From NCBI RefSeq assembly GCF_019649055.1, contig NW_026570594.1, positions 1 to 33,366 of the forward strand: a stretch of DNA of 33,366 nt. Reading direction: 5' to 3'. Position 1 is the stretch's first letter; every line of letters starts with the position of its first letter. Made by a program: the position numbers and the translations under genes. Under the pieces are notes generated by a model, which was not told the origin of the DNA, made no database searches, and worked only from the letters and a program-made list of their open reading frames with translations. Shown here piece after piece: positions 17,101 through 25,498 of the stretch. The stretch comes from Paramacrobiotus metropolitanus (Eukaryota > Tardigrada > Eutardigrada > Parachela > Macrobiotidae).

Positions 17101-18237
17101 TGTCGACTTCCCCTTTGTTTGAGTCTCCGTTGTTCGGGTCGACTTATCCATTGTTGGTAGAGGTCGACTCACCGGTGAGGTAACCCGTTCGTTGGGTGCC
17201 GGTGTGTTAGTCGGTGATCCAGCTGGATGGGGGCCGCTTCGTGGCGGTACTTCGGATTCTTCGATCCTGACCGTAGGTTTGGTCGGCTGGACTCCGATAT
17301 CCGACCTGTTGTCGGTTGATTGTTGTTGTGGATTGGTCGGCTTCGAATGTCCGACCTCCTTTTGACCGACCTCCGAGGTCGGACATTGTTGTCCGACCTT
17401 CGTGGTCAGTCGCTGTTGACCGACCTTCGAGGTTGGTGACGTCCTTCCGATCTGTGTGATCGGTTGGGCTTTGCCGACTTCGGTTGTCAGCTGATCGGCC
17501 TTCCGTTGGTCGACTCCGGAGATCGGACTCTGTTGTCTGACTCCGGAGGTCGGACTCTGTTGTCCTGCTTCGGAGATCGGCTTCGGTAGGCCGACTCCGG
17601 ACATCGGACTTTGTTGTCCTGCTTCGGAGATCGGCTTCGGTAGGCCGACTCCGGACATCGGACTTTGTTGTCCGAACTCCTTTGTTGGTGGTTGGTCGAC
17701 CTTCCGTTGGTCGACTTCGGTAGTCGGTTGCTGTTGACTGACTCCGGGGATCGGACTCCGTTGTCCGATCTGGGAGGTCGGTGATTTCCGACCGACCTCC
17801 TTTGTCGCCTGTCCGATGTTGGACGAGGTCGACTTCGGCTGCTCACCCTTTGAGTTGGGTGATTTTCGTTCGAACTCGGTGGCTTGTGTAGCCGTTACCG
17901 AGGCAGAGTCGGCGTGAGACAATGTGGTCTCCGCCTGCAGCTGTTCCACATCCCCCCCGGTCGGGTGGGAGGGGGCTGCTGTGTCAGCATGGGCCTCCAG
18001 GAACGTTTTGTCCCGGGCATCCTCGAAACTGTCATCCGATGTTGGATTCGAGTCAGCGAGGAGGATCCGCTCGTTGCGCTTTTCCCTTGCTTCGGCCGAC
18101 TTAGTCGAGTCGGTCGAAGACGGCTGACTTCGTTCCTGACCGGAGTGCCGAAGTGAGTACGGCGCGGTCGATGTCGCACGCCGCGAGTAGTCAGTGTTGA
18201 ACTCTCGGGCGTAGATATCCTTCTTTGGGTTCGACAT
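13846..18237 (-). CDS. gag: Gag polyprotein with long coiled coil (1463 codons)
   Basis: This is the structural protein of the element. Residues 1 to about 110 are charged. From about 115 to 310 the chain is built of a roughly 9-residue repeat of the type QxSPTSxVG, including an exact 54-bp duplication (17562-17669). Residues about 455-745 form a long heptad-rich coiled coil, not usual for Ty3/gypsy Gag. A Pro/Gln/Tyr-rich stretch follows, then at about 1115-1270 a recognisable retrotransposon Gag (capsid-type) domain starting PPFDGDHTKLHGWLKQI. After about residue 1358 (near 14165) the character of this frame becomes arbitrary, while the -1 frame shows an RGG-rich, CCHC sequence, so the ORF's last 100 codons are probably not the natural tail. 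Start: first ATG, directly after the leader, ACAATG context. Confidence 0.9.
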   Translation of the reverse strand: MSNPKKDIYAREFNTDYSRRATSTAPYSLRHSGQERSQPSSTDSTKSAEAREKRNERILLADSNPTSDDSFEDARDKTFLEAHADTAAPSHPTGGDVEQLQAETTLSHADSASVTATQATEFERKSPNSKGEQPKSTSSNIGQATKEVGRKSPTSQIGQRSPIPGVSQQQPTTEVDQRKVDQPPTKEFGQQSPMSGVGLPKPISEAGQQSPMSGVGLPKPISEAGQQSPTSGVRQQSPISGVDQRKADQLTTEVGKAQPITQIGRTSPTSKVGQQRLTTKVGQQCPTSEVGQKEVGHSKPTNPQQQSTDNRSDIGVQPTKPTVRIEESEVPPRSGPHPAGSPTNTPAPNERVTSPVSRPLPTMDKSTRTTETQTKGKSTTSRPANRTAFPKFAVGESDSETSLPTDDVFDSTGSLPNSGDESLQTPAKSNKDRYDAGVLEYTARKWTSATPPEKIEDINVLRQRCHQLITQIVLADKLVNAAEGSCARSEDTHRLERRKWEADMAAANKGIADQQREIDRLRAFIKRVEGPCRYDTDEVTILNGKLDRSTQAVSELQRQLADMEKELADTQTALVASEQAAGHFHEMLNRANEEAEVYRNEVDRYIVELRQADNEVDQLRLLADRLQTELEVLTARSRQQSPTYLGRQQPSPEHRTIIADLQDANTQLVDQVYGLNEYLKQEEKLRAQLEYNMAEAHKVNEAQRNRIVYLEARENELFDYGTEAASNITEMMRQMDELDTEIRCLREEKKHLEQTSADPPSYRTSMAQDYHPSQTIRDILWGDNPAHELGKKETNTSYFVEVVTTDPSTGAPPQPNPIPSQPEPERNTSTATSYVPTSNVPTTTVATAGAYTSTSFSTRTTMHAPIPTASHPDNSDGAEAPRGFPFSRPQRRVLGERTNSHPEMGNSDRPNQRGFDYERSRSRSYNMADPSGHYDQQESNRHSNGYPEQSRAPPHRPTESRLPTRGTQPNLYGRVNEQPRGFYPPPLRTIPAPQAGPEAYGGYSEQPRPRQPTSQARTPPPQQYGGRPEQPRYANQAPRPQQDGYDGEYEPAHHQAGYPDQQGRIQYANAAPAPAAQQPAPVAQPIPPEQDPAHVAMVRAIAHGRRQPLPPFDGDHTKLHGWLKQIRSLHRQAQQWYETDQTFMADLVAKLEGQAEEWHIQTAAEEPLGGWPVNLWLTKFEERFADKNREVNAIARMNKRTFRFGEETPEQYYDAMMFIKSQVRTITDDMVLYHLKENIHEPQLRAALEIRMPTTPVELRDYIRSFVNGKEMYEVRKSRDSDQIRVRVATPAPALALPLPIPQQTVYQPHMMPGYQTPPAQFGQPSRAATPPMQQAPAQQPTWAGTVAMNLNPPPAPGTGAPLTTTEAQVTARAVTKTTQVLAITRTLTKGTPHTAKSQHRDMAAEALAVDEDVASGIEAAVTSPTAEEEETNRVTDLPKHNRVLGKRQHTPIKWNNCSFNGR

Positions 18238-18240
18238 TGT

Positions 18241-18367
18241 TGTCGAATGAGGTCGGCTCTGATGGAGCCTTAAAGATCTGTTGCTTTAAACGAGTTAAAT
18301 CGAACTATCTCCTTTGTGGAGATGTTCGATGAGTTCAGGAACGTCTTTAGGTTCAGGAACTTCCGAG
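18241..18367 (-). other. Gag 5' leader with three hairpins
   Basis: Three inverted repeats follow each other: GGCTC/GAGCC with a 5-nt loop (18255-18269), TTAAAG/CTTTAA with an 8-nt loop (18270-18289), and CGAAC-ATCTCC/GGAGAT-GTTCG, an 11-bp stem with one bulged base and a 5-nt loop (18301-18328). This is the normal place for retroelement packaging and dimerisation signals. No TGG-starting primer-binding site follows the LTR; the bases immediately after it read CTCGGAAGTTCC on the element strand. Confidence 0.5.
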
Positions 18368-18377
18368 TGTCAGGAAC
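18335..18377. repeat. Three direct repeats TCAGGAAC at the LTR/leader border
   Basis: TCAGGAAC occurs at 18335, 18353 and 18370, spaced 18 and 17 bp apart. The last copy overlaps the inferred LTR end. Such repeats next to the end could be integrase or primer-related signals. Confidence 0.55.
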
Positions 18378-18423
18378 GTCCGGAGAGATGTTGTTGTTGA
18401 TGTTGTTGTGTCTGTTGGTGACT

Positions 18424-18492
18424 CAGTACACAGGGTTAATATACAGTACTGTAGTACAGTACAGTACGTTATAGTAGTACGGTGTAGTACGT
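18424..18492. repeat. GTAC-rich palindromic tract in the LTR
   Basis: GTAC (its own reverse complement) recurs many times in about 70 bp, giving overlapping palindromes such as tacagtactgta. It surrounds the TATA box and could fold into small cruciforms or act as a protein array. Confidence 0.5.
18436..18443 (-). promoter_or_regulatory. TATA box of the LTR promoter
   Basis: The element strand reads TATATTAA here. About 24 nt downstream is a TCA initiator-like trinucleotide (A at 18419), which would leave an R/U5 of about 52 nt before the LTR end. The start site is inferred from spacing only. Confidence 0.5.
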
Positions 18493-18516
18493 CCTATATT
18501 ACTGTGCTGACCAGTA

Positions 18517-18524
18517 TGACGTCA
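18517..18524. promoter_or_regulatory. CRE palindrome TGACGTCA (proximal)
   Basis: A perfect TGACGTCA, the consensus for CREB/ATF bZIP factors, lies about 98 bp upstream of the inferred start site. A related TACGTCAC sits at 18556-18563. Function is inferred from the consensus and its place in the LTR. Confidence 0.5.
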
Positions 18525-18644
18525 CACAGGGTAAGTGGTCTTGCACTTTTGTGCCTACGTCACAGAATGCGAGCCGCGTGCAAAAGTTACAAAAAACGAT
18601 GATTCACGCTATGTTAGCCTATGGGAACTTTCCCCTGCACGCTG

Positions 18645-18649
18645 ATTGG
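18645..18649 (-). promoter_or_regulatory. CCAAT box
   Basis: The element strand reads AGCCAATCAG, a good NF-Y-type CCAAT context, between the two CRE palindromes and about 226 bp upstream of the inferred start. Confidence 0.4.
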
Positions 18650-18680
18650 CTGCCCTCTAAGTACTGAAATCCGGTCGTTA

Positions 18681-18688
18681 TGACGTCA
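18681..18688. promoter_or_regulatory. CRE palindrome TGACGTCA (distal)
   Basis: This is a second perfect TGACGTCA in the LTR, about 164 bp from the first. Two perfect 8-mers this close together are unlikely by chance and suggest a bZIP-responsive enhancer. Confidence 0.45.
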
Positions 18689-19990
18689 CAAGGAAGTACG
18701 AGAATTTTAGCGCTCTTTTCCGCGAAAATCAAAATTATTTTTAGGTCGGCCAGAAGGTTTATCTGGTCGGATTTTTAGGTTTTTATCCGTTAGAAATTAG
18801 TTTTAGGAATTTAGGAATTTTTCTGGCGGTTGAAACGCCGTTAGAAATCAAAAAGAGGAAAATGTCCGACCTGTTGTCGGTTAGCCTTTGTTAGACTGGG
18901 TACGTTGACCTAACAGGTCGGTTCTCGACCAAAAGTAAGATTTTGAGTTCGGATTCTCCGTCAAAATTTACTTTTTCACCGTTAGAAATTAAAATTTAGT
19001 AGTTAGAAAATACTTTCAACGGTTGGAAAGTGAAAAGCCGACCTAGTTACGGCTAAAATCGACCTAAACCGTGACTTTACCGGTGTCGGTGTCGGTGTCG
19101 GTTCTGGTCGGTTGCACTCCGTCTGAGGTCGGAAATCCGTCGTTTCCGCGCTGAATTCCGCCGTTAGAGTTGCGGGTCAGTGTTCAAACTGAAGGTCCCC
19201 GTATTATGGAGTAATCCTTCGCGCTGCAGACTCTCGTTCGAGTCTGGTCCGTCGGTTGGGAAAGGGAAAAGTCCGTGCGTGCGGGACGCGCTCTTCAGTG
19301 TGGAAGAGACAAGAAAACCGTGCTCACCAGCTGGGCAGGAATCACTTCAGTGATCCCCGTTTCACCACAGCTGTAAGACGATGCGATCAATCTGATCGAC
19401 AGTCAGGAAAGAGGCTGCTTCAGCAGTCTCAAACAGTGACTGAAAAGGACTCCTGTCGAGTTCTCCGAAATGAAGCCTTCACCGTCTCCTCAAAGGGTCC
19501 GTAGGAAGGAAAACCTTATAGGTCTGCTACCATGTAACAGACTATGGCGAGGAGCTCACGATGTGTCTTTATTAGACAATAAAGGCTGACAATGCTGCGT
19601 AATAGCAGGAAGAAAGAACAAAGGCACGTGTGGCCAAATAGCAAGTGTGTGCTAAAAAGGTTCTTGATGCGTCTCGTTGGCGAGTAAGTGTCAAGTGATC
19701 CTGGCGGCAAACACGTGCGTGGTGATGCAGGCCAAGACGTGAATCAGCTGTGTGATGCGCAGACTGGACTCTACCCAACGCGAGCGTATGAACGCTGAGT
19801 AGTACTGCGAAAGAGGAACGAGAGAGCAAGTATGCTCAGTGTGTGCGCTGTGCGGTATATCCACTTCAGTGGATGAGTGCAGTGCAGCGTCACACGTACG
19901 TACAAGAGAGAGGCAATATGGCATGCAAGTGGGTGCAAGTACGCTCCATGTTGAGCCGTACGCACCACGCGCAGGCTCATGTGCCTGACA

Positions 19991-20424
19991 GATTAATAAT
20001 TACTAATTAATATTTTTCACTGAATCAGATTTACATTTTTACGCCAGAAGAGATCGTGGAACTGGGTCGATGTGAATAAGGGCGTGTATGCACGGGAGAG
20101 TGATCTAAACACAAGAGCCAGTGTAACAACCGACAACGTGCATCGATTTTACCGTATTTGTACAGTCTTACGAGCGGCGTGTTAGTGGAGCCCTTTAATC
20201 GTCTCGCATTTCCGCATCGTCGCGGCTCCCTCGTCGCGCATTTCCGCATCGATTGTTTTGAAAATCAAGGAAATGAATTCGAAAATTTCTGATTTTATGA
20301 AGTCTGTGTTTTTAAAAATTTTTGAGTATTGAAAAAATTTTTTCTCTACTCAAAAATTTTGAAAAGCGTAAAATGTTTGTATATACCTTTCTTGTGTATA
20401 TTTTTTTAAGCTTAAAAATTCTAA
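19991..20424. other. AT-rich host sequence between LTR and helicase gene
   Basis: No gene is seen. A 15-bp direct repeat cgcatttccgcatcg lies at about 20206 and 20237. The stretch 20260-20420 is rich in A and T runs. It presumably holds the promoter of the downstream plus-strand gene, but no clear TATA-initiator pair can be picked out. The five bases next to the LTR (gatta) are the expected target-site duplicate. Confidence 0.4.
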
Positions 20425-23400
20425 ATGAGTCAGTTAGAGTTTCTTAATTCGAGTACTAAAGTACCTAAGCAGCTGCGTGTTAATTTTCTGCCAGGTTAAT
20501 TTGCTGTTATACTTCAAGTATCATTCATGGTATTCATATTGTGGCTGTAAGCGAAATATTATCAGGAATATCATTCTCAGAATTTTTTTTTAAAAAAATG
20601 GCTTCTACATAAAAAAGAACAGCGGGAAATTTAAACGCCTATTGCAGCCGACGAAAATATTTGGTTAATCTTTGGTTTACAATTTTGTTGCGATTATCTG
20701 TCGACGAAATTAACGGGAAACGGCAGCGCGGTATACGTATTATTGTTTGGCAGAACGTCTATCCGGCGCAGGGCGCGACCAACCCGCAGCAACTGTACCA
20801 GCGCTCGCGTCCTGGCGGCGCCGCGGATGCGCAGCCACAATTCAACAGCGCCGCCGCCGCCGGCATCGCCGACATCATGGTGGCGGGCGGCGAATACGGC
20901 CAGCAGCAGGCTATGCAACAGCAGCCCTACAACAACAATATGGCCTTCGGTCAGCGCGACATGCAGCATTCGGGCAGCACCGGCAGTTTCAACAACTTCG
21001 GAAATCAGAATAACAACTACGGCCGGAATGACGGGTACGGGGATCGGGGCGGCTACGGTGGGTATCAGCCGTACGCTGGACATAGCGCAAGGGCTACGGT
21101 GGGCATTTCGCAGAATTTCGCCCCGGAAGAGGAGAATTCGCCGCCGACGTGGGCTGACGGTCTGCAGCGGTTCCAGGCATCCTTACACTGGCGCTCTGCT
21201 GTGAGTGCCGAGCGTAGAGAAAGTGTTTATTGTGCCATGCAATTTTGTAAATTAGATTCCAGATTCGGCGAAGCGGGCGGTGTTAAGATAACCTTAAAAT
21301 TAATTTTTATTTCCTAAAAAAGTTTGAAGGTGCTTTTTCGGTGTGCCAAAAAAAATCTTAAAGTTGTTAAACGCGGTGAAAAAAATCGGAGCGGATTAGG
21401 CTTGAATATTACTCATCAATATGTCTGAAAAAATAAAATTACGATTTTATTTTATAAAAGGTTTACTGTGCCATCTACACGCAAAAACGAAGAATACTAC
21501 GAGATAATGAGATCGGTGTATGAAAAACCTTTGTACAATAGTGTATGTGTGCAATCTTACAAAAATTCTTAGCCAGTCAGAGTGTTATCTAAATTGAAAT
21601 AAAAAAATCAACGTTAAACTGCAGCGTGGTACGCTTTTTTTAGAATAACCCCGATCTGGTGCAGGAAGCGGCCAGCTCGCAGTATTCGGCCAACCCGTAC
21701 ATTCTGCCGGCTCAGGCGCAGATGTACCAGCTTCCCGGCGCCGTGGATGCTCTGCAACAGCGTCCTTTTAATAGCGCCGCCCCGGACTACACGGCCGGCA
21801 GCGCCGACATCCTGGTGACGAGCGTTGGTGGTTACGGCCAGCAGCAGTCGATGCTACAGCAGCCCTATAACCACAATACGGCCTTCGGTCAGCGTAGCAT
21901 GCAACATTCGGGCAGCACCGGCAGTTTCAACAACTTCGGTAACCGGTATAATTATCAGAATAACATTTACGGCCGGAATAATGAGTATGATGCCGTAGAC
22001 GGTGGCGCGTCCAGCGCCAGTCAGCACCAGGGGCGCAATGCCCAGGTCGAAGTGTTTACTCTAGAAGAATGGAATTCGCCGCTGCCGCGGGATGCCGGTC
22101 TGGAGGAGTACGTACTATGATTCTCTAGCTTTTTTAAGCGGTTTTCCTATTGTAAGACTTTTAAATTCAGTGCTGTCAAAAGTAGTATCGTTATAAACCA
22201 CTTTTAGCCGTGTTGCAAAAGTAAAAAAATGGTCGGTCAAATTTCTGACCACTTGTTGGTAAAAGTAAATTCATCTCATAAATCAAAACATTTAATTGCT
22301 GGAAAACTGCCCGATTACAGTGAAATTCCCTAAATTCATATTGCACTGACTTTTTAGTCCGCGTAAAATACTTCTTATCGTAATGCATAAAATTAAATTT
22401 GCGTTAAGTAAAGTATTTACTTATTTGTTTTGGAATCGCTGCCATTAAATTAAACGGATTAATTTGGATGCTCTGAGTGTCTGCTTGAAAACTTATGAGT
22501 ATCAAGAGAGTACAGTATCGTAGTACAGTGGATTTCGCTCTTTAAGCCTCTCTCTTTTTACCTCCGTTGCGGCATAATACATATGTCTGGTGCATTGAAC
22601 GTCCTATAAGCATTCAAACATCGTTACCGAGAATGGAATTTTTTCCCCAGTATTTTAACTGTTTAGTAATTTTTTGTTTTTCCAGGATGTTGTTCCAGAA
22701 AGTCAATACGGGCATGGACAGTGGCACAGCTGAGGTTATTGTAGCGGAAACCAGCGGGTCTAATCCGCCAGAGTCCATTCAGTCGGTATGAAAACTGTAA
22801 AATGAGCGCATTTAATCATTTCTGTATTAAATGCATTTTGTAATTTTTATGTGTAGTATTTTCTAAATTGTTCGCGAAGGTTTTCTTCGTTTTTTTTTTA
22901 TAGATTTATTGCATTCCTTTCCAATGCCATTTGTGTTTTTAATGTGGTTTGTGTTGGGATTGTAGTTTAACGAAATCGGTCTGCATGACATCATACAGCA
23001 GAATCTGCAGTTGGCCGGTTACAACGAGTAAGGATGTTAACTTAATTTAAATTTGTTTTTATGGAACTGAAAATTGACAATTTATTTCTACGGTTTGAGT
23101 GTATTGCGGCGTTGACTGTTTCTCTGCTAGACCCACATCGGTGCAGCGTCATGCCATACCCATTTTGTTGAGTGGTCGCGATCTGAGGGCCTGGGCACAA
23201 AAAGGTACCTTGTAGTAATTTTTATGTGGCTTTTAACTGCGCTTTCGCTACTAATTTATTTTGTTCCGCGCTTTTATTTTTCCATATCTTCTTACATTTA
23301 CGATATTTAATTGTGTAGGTTCGGGGAAAACGACGGCGTTCTTAATTCCCATCATGTCGCAGATATTGACCGGTGGTCCGCCACAAATTCACATGACGGT

Positions 23401-25498
23401 ACGTTGTTAATGGTTTTGAAAAAAATTTTCAAATAATTGGTATTTTGAGTTTACAAATTTTTGGAAAATTTAATTAGCGCACAGAATCTTTCGCCGATTT
23501 ATGCCATAATTGTCATGTAATTTGCGCCGGACAAAAATGGGCCTGATGAAAAATGAATAAAAGAAAAACGCTAGCTCGTGGAACTGTTGTTTTTGGTGTT
23601 CACGGGTCAGTAGTCTTCTGTACAAAATTATAATCGACTTTTGAAATTATTATTAAAATGAAAAGTATTATTGTGTGGTTAGTTGTGCGCAGCAATTGAC
23701 GTTCAATTTTCCAATTGTACAGCAGCAACGCCAGGGTGTTCAGTATCCGCTGGCGGTGATTTTAGCCCCCTCCATTGAACTGGCCAACCAGATCCACAAG
23801 GAATCATTGAAGCTCGCGTATCGAACGCGGATCCGCTCAGTTGTCTTATACGGATTTCCGCATGAGCGTCTGGCTGTTGAGGTGAGAGATCTGAATTTGC
23901 TTGTATGTAGCTTAATTAATTTTTTTATTTATGTTCTCAGTTGGTATCTGCCTGCATCTGTATTTCTTCGCGATGTACTGTACATTAGAAGGGTGTTTAT
24001 TTATTTATTCCACAGTCTGTTTGTTCACAATTTTTTCACAGTGATTTGAATTTTTACGATTATGTTTTGACACAGAAATATGTCCATAATTATCTTTTTG
24101 ATTTCTGTCAGCGCAATTTTCAGTGTGATTTATTTTTCTCGGAAATAGAATGTTGAACTGGAACGAGTCTGCCACGTCATTGTGGCCACGCCTGGCCGTC
24201 TGAAGTGCCTGCTGGAAGAGGGGAGAGTGTCGTTCCACTTGGTGCGGTATCTGGTCTTGGAACAGGTGGACTTTATCGTCCTGAAGTCGCGCCACGAGAA
24301 GTCGCTTCGGGAAGTAATGCGGCTTGTCGGTCCTAAACAGCCCCAGCGGAAAACAATTATGACGCTTACTGCGGACTTTAAGAAGCTAACTGAATTATGT
24401 GAAAAGTTTCTCCATGATTTTATCACAGTGTCCGGATATGCGCAAACAGAAGGTAATGTTTGATTGATGTTTGATCTTGTGTATTGCCAAGTTTTTCGCA
24501 TTCCGGACATTTTGACAATCTGGATTCACGTACCGCACACCTATGAAGATATTCTCTGCATTGCTCCACATGACAAAAACTAATAGCGTGACGATTGTTT
24601 TTTTTTGTTCTGTCATTACAACAAAATTGTACCGGTACATGAGATCAACAGAAAATTACCACCTTTGTAAAATTTTCATTTTGCAGGAAAATAATGTAAT
24701 TTTTCGCATTTTAATTTTTGCAGGGAATTTTCTGCTTCGTTTCGACATCAGTAAGTTTGAAAGTTTTGCATGCATTGTACAGAAACTGCATTGCTTGTAT
24801 GGAAGTAAAATTTTGTTGCATTTCTTGCAGATGCTACTGCGAGCATCAAACATCAGGAGACACGGAATTGTTCTGATGCTCACAAAGTGCTAGCTGAATT
24901 TGGAGTAAGTCGATGTAATGTAATAATGATATGATAATATTAATAATACCACTGAATTATTATTTCATAAATAGTAGTTAGTATAAAATGATAGTAATAA
25001 AAAAAGTTATAGGTCGATAAAATTATAACAGCGTAATAAAAGGTTTTTAGCGAGGATAATTTGTGACTGATTAATAATTATTTGTGGGAGTTGCTTAATT
25101 GTTATGATTTTCAGATTTCCCATCGATTTACCCGCGTGGTAGTGCAACCGCAGTTTGAAAGCGGGACGTCATCAGAATTTCCGGTTAAACTGTTCTTCGT
25201 TATTACGGTCCGCTCCACTCAAAAGGAGCTTATCGATGTGCAATCGTAAGTATAAGCCTATCAGGAAGAACTGCAGCAATTTGCCCCCGAATAGATATGT
25301 AGCGTACTTAACACAGACTCAAAGTAATTATCGTAGTGCAGTGGCTCCAGTGCACTAAAGATAATTTCTAGGCGGTGAATTAATTCTTTAGCTGTTTCAT
25401 GTTTGTGCTTTTTATTTTGTAGTCAGTGTCGCTTGCACCTCAATAGGAACGGAATTAAATGGGCTGACATTACTCCTCTTGCCTCATCCCAGCAGTGA
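20425..25498 (+). CDS. DDX3/PL10/Vasa-like protein with altered DEAD motif, 11-exon model
   Basis: Proposed exons: 20425-20460, 20754-21200, 21644-22111, 22699-22785, 22966-23027, 23131-23204, 23319-23398, 23723-23881, 24149-24452, 24831-24904, 25115-25245 and 25423-25498 would be twelve pieces; the first (12 codons) is the least certain. All phases agree, giving about 665 codons with no internal stop. The N-terminus is Gln/Gly/Asn/Tyr-rich with RGG-like ends, as in DDX3. Then come WNSPLPRD, NTGMDSGTAEVIV...GSNPPESI, Q motif PTSVQ, Walker A AQKGSGKT (Lys395), and ATPGRL. Motif II DEAD is EQVD (509-512), SAT is TAD, PTRELA is PSIELA. After motif III only about 110 residues remain and motifs IV-VI are not recognisable. 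ATP hydrolysis is therefore unlikely. It could be an expressed pseudo-helicase or a young pseudogene. Confidence 0.72.
20754..22111 (+). repeat. Tandemly duplicated Gln/Gly-rich exon of the helicase-like gene
   Basis: Exons 20754-21200 and 21644-22111 are paralogous: both carry YGQQQ-x-M-x-QQPYN, AFGQR-x-MQHSGSTGSFNNFGN and YGRN in the same order. The intron sequence just before each is also alike (aacgggaaacggcagcgcggta against aacgttaaactgcagcgtggta, ends shortened here). Both exons are phase 0/0, so they can be joined or used alternatively. The upstream copy ends in a more divergent tail before a good GTGAGT donor; the downstream copy keeps WNSPLPRD, the part that matches DDX3. Confidence 0.75.

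Larger units (their letters stand above)
1..19990 (-). mobile_element. Giant Ty3/gypsy-class LTR retroelement, 3' part cut by the window edge
   Basis: Reading on the minus strand, the order is LTR, leader, gag, CCHC nucleocapsid, protease, reverse transcriptase, RNase H, integrase, then a long extra coding block. RT and RNase H preceding integrase is the Ty3/gypsy order. The 3' LTR is not in the window, so the element exceeds 19.9 kb; typical Ty3/gypsy elements are 5-12 kb. All element coding sequence shares a striking GTCGG/CCGAC word bias that is absent to the right of 19990. Gag and most of pol are open, but the integrase core carries a frame change and the 3' block is heavily broken, so this copy is probably not autonomous. 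The class is certain from the motifs; the family within Ty3/gypsy is not known to me. Confidence 0.93.
18368..19990 (-). repeat. 5' long terminal repeat (about 1.62 kb)
   Basis: On the element strand the segment begins TGTCAGG (at 19990) and ends CCTGACA (at 18368), a 7-bp perfect terminal inverted repeat with the usual TG...CA ends. The right border coincides with an abrupt change to AT-rich DNA, and the left border lies 130 nt before the gag start codon. Inside are TATA, CCAAT and CRE-like elements, a GTGTCG triplet repeat (about 19081-19100), several gttagaaat words (about 18789, 18839, 18981), and two short palindromes built on CACTTCAGTG (about 19340 and 19859). Limits are inferred from the inverted repeat; the partner LTR would prove them but lies outside the window. 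No protein-coding gene is seen in this stretch. Confidence 0.66.

Noticed and set aside
17340-17850. CRISPR-like spaced repeats
   Set aside because: The spaced GTCGG words encode the 9-residue Gag repeat, vary in spacing, and lie inside a eukaryotic retroelement ORF.
19256-19504. 82-codon plus-strand ORF in the LTR
   Set aside because: No family, no codon style of host or element, and it lies within the U3 part of the LTR.
20694-21083. Minus-strand ORF of 129 codons
   Set aside because: Shadow of the Gln/Gly-rich helicase exon.
24721-24760. Alternative exon after tttttgcag
   Set aside because: A good acceptor, but no phase-matched open continuation to a donor; the acceptor at 24830 keeps the frame.
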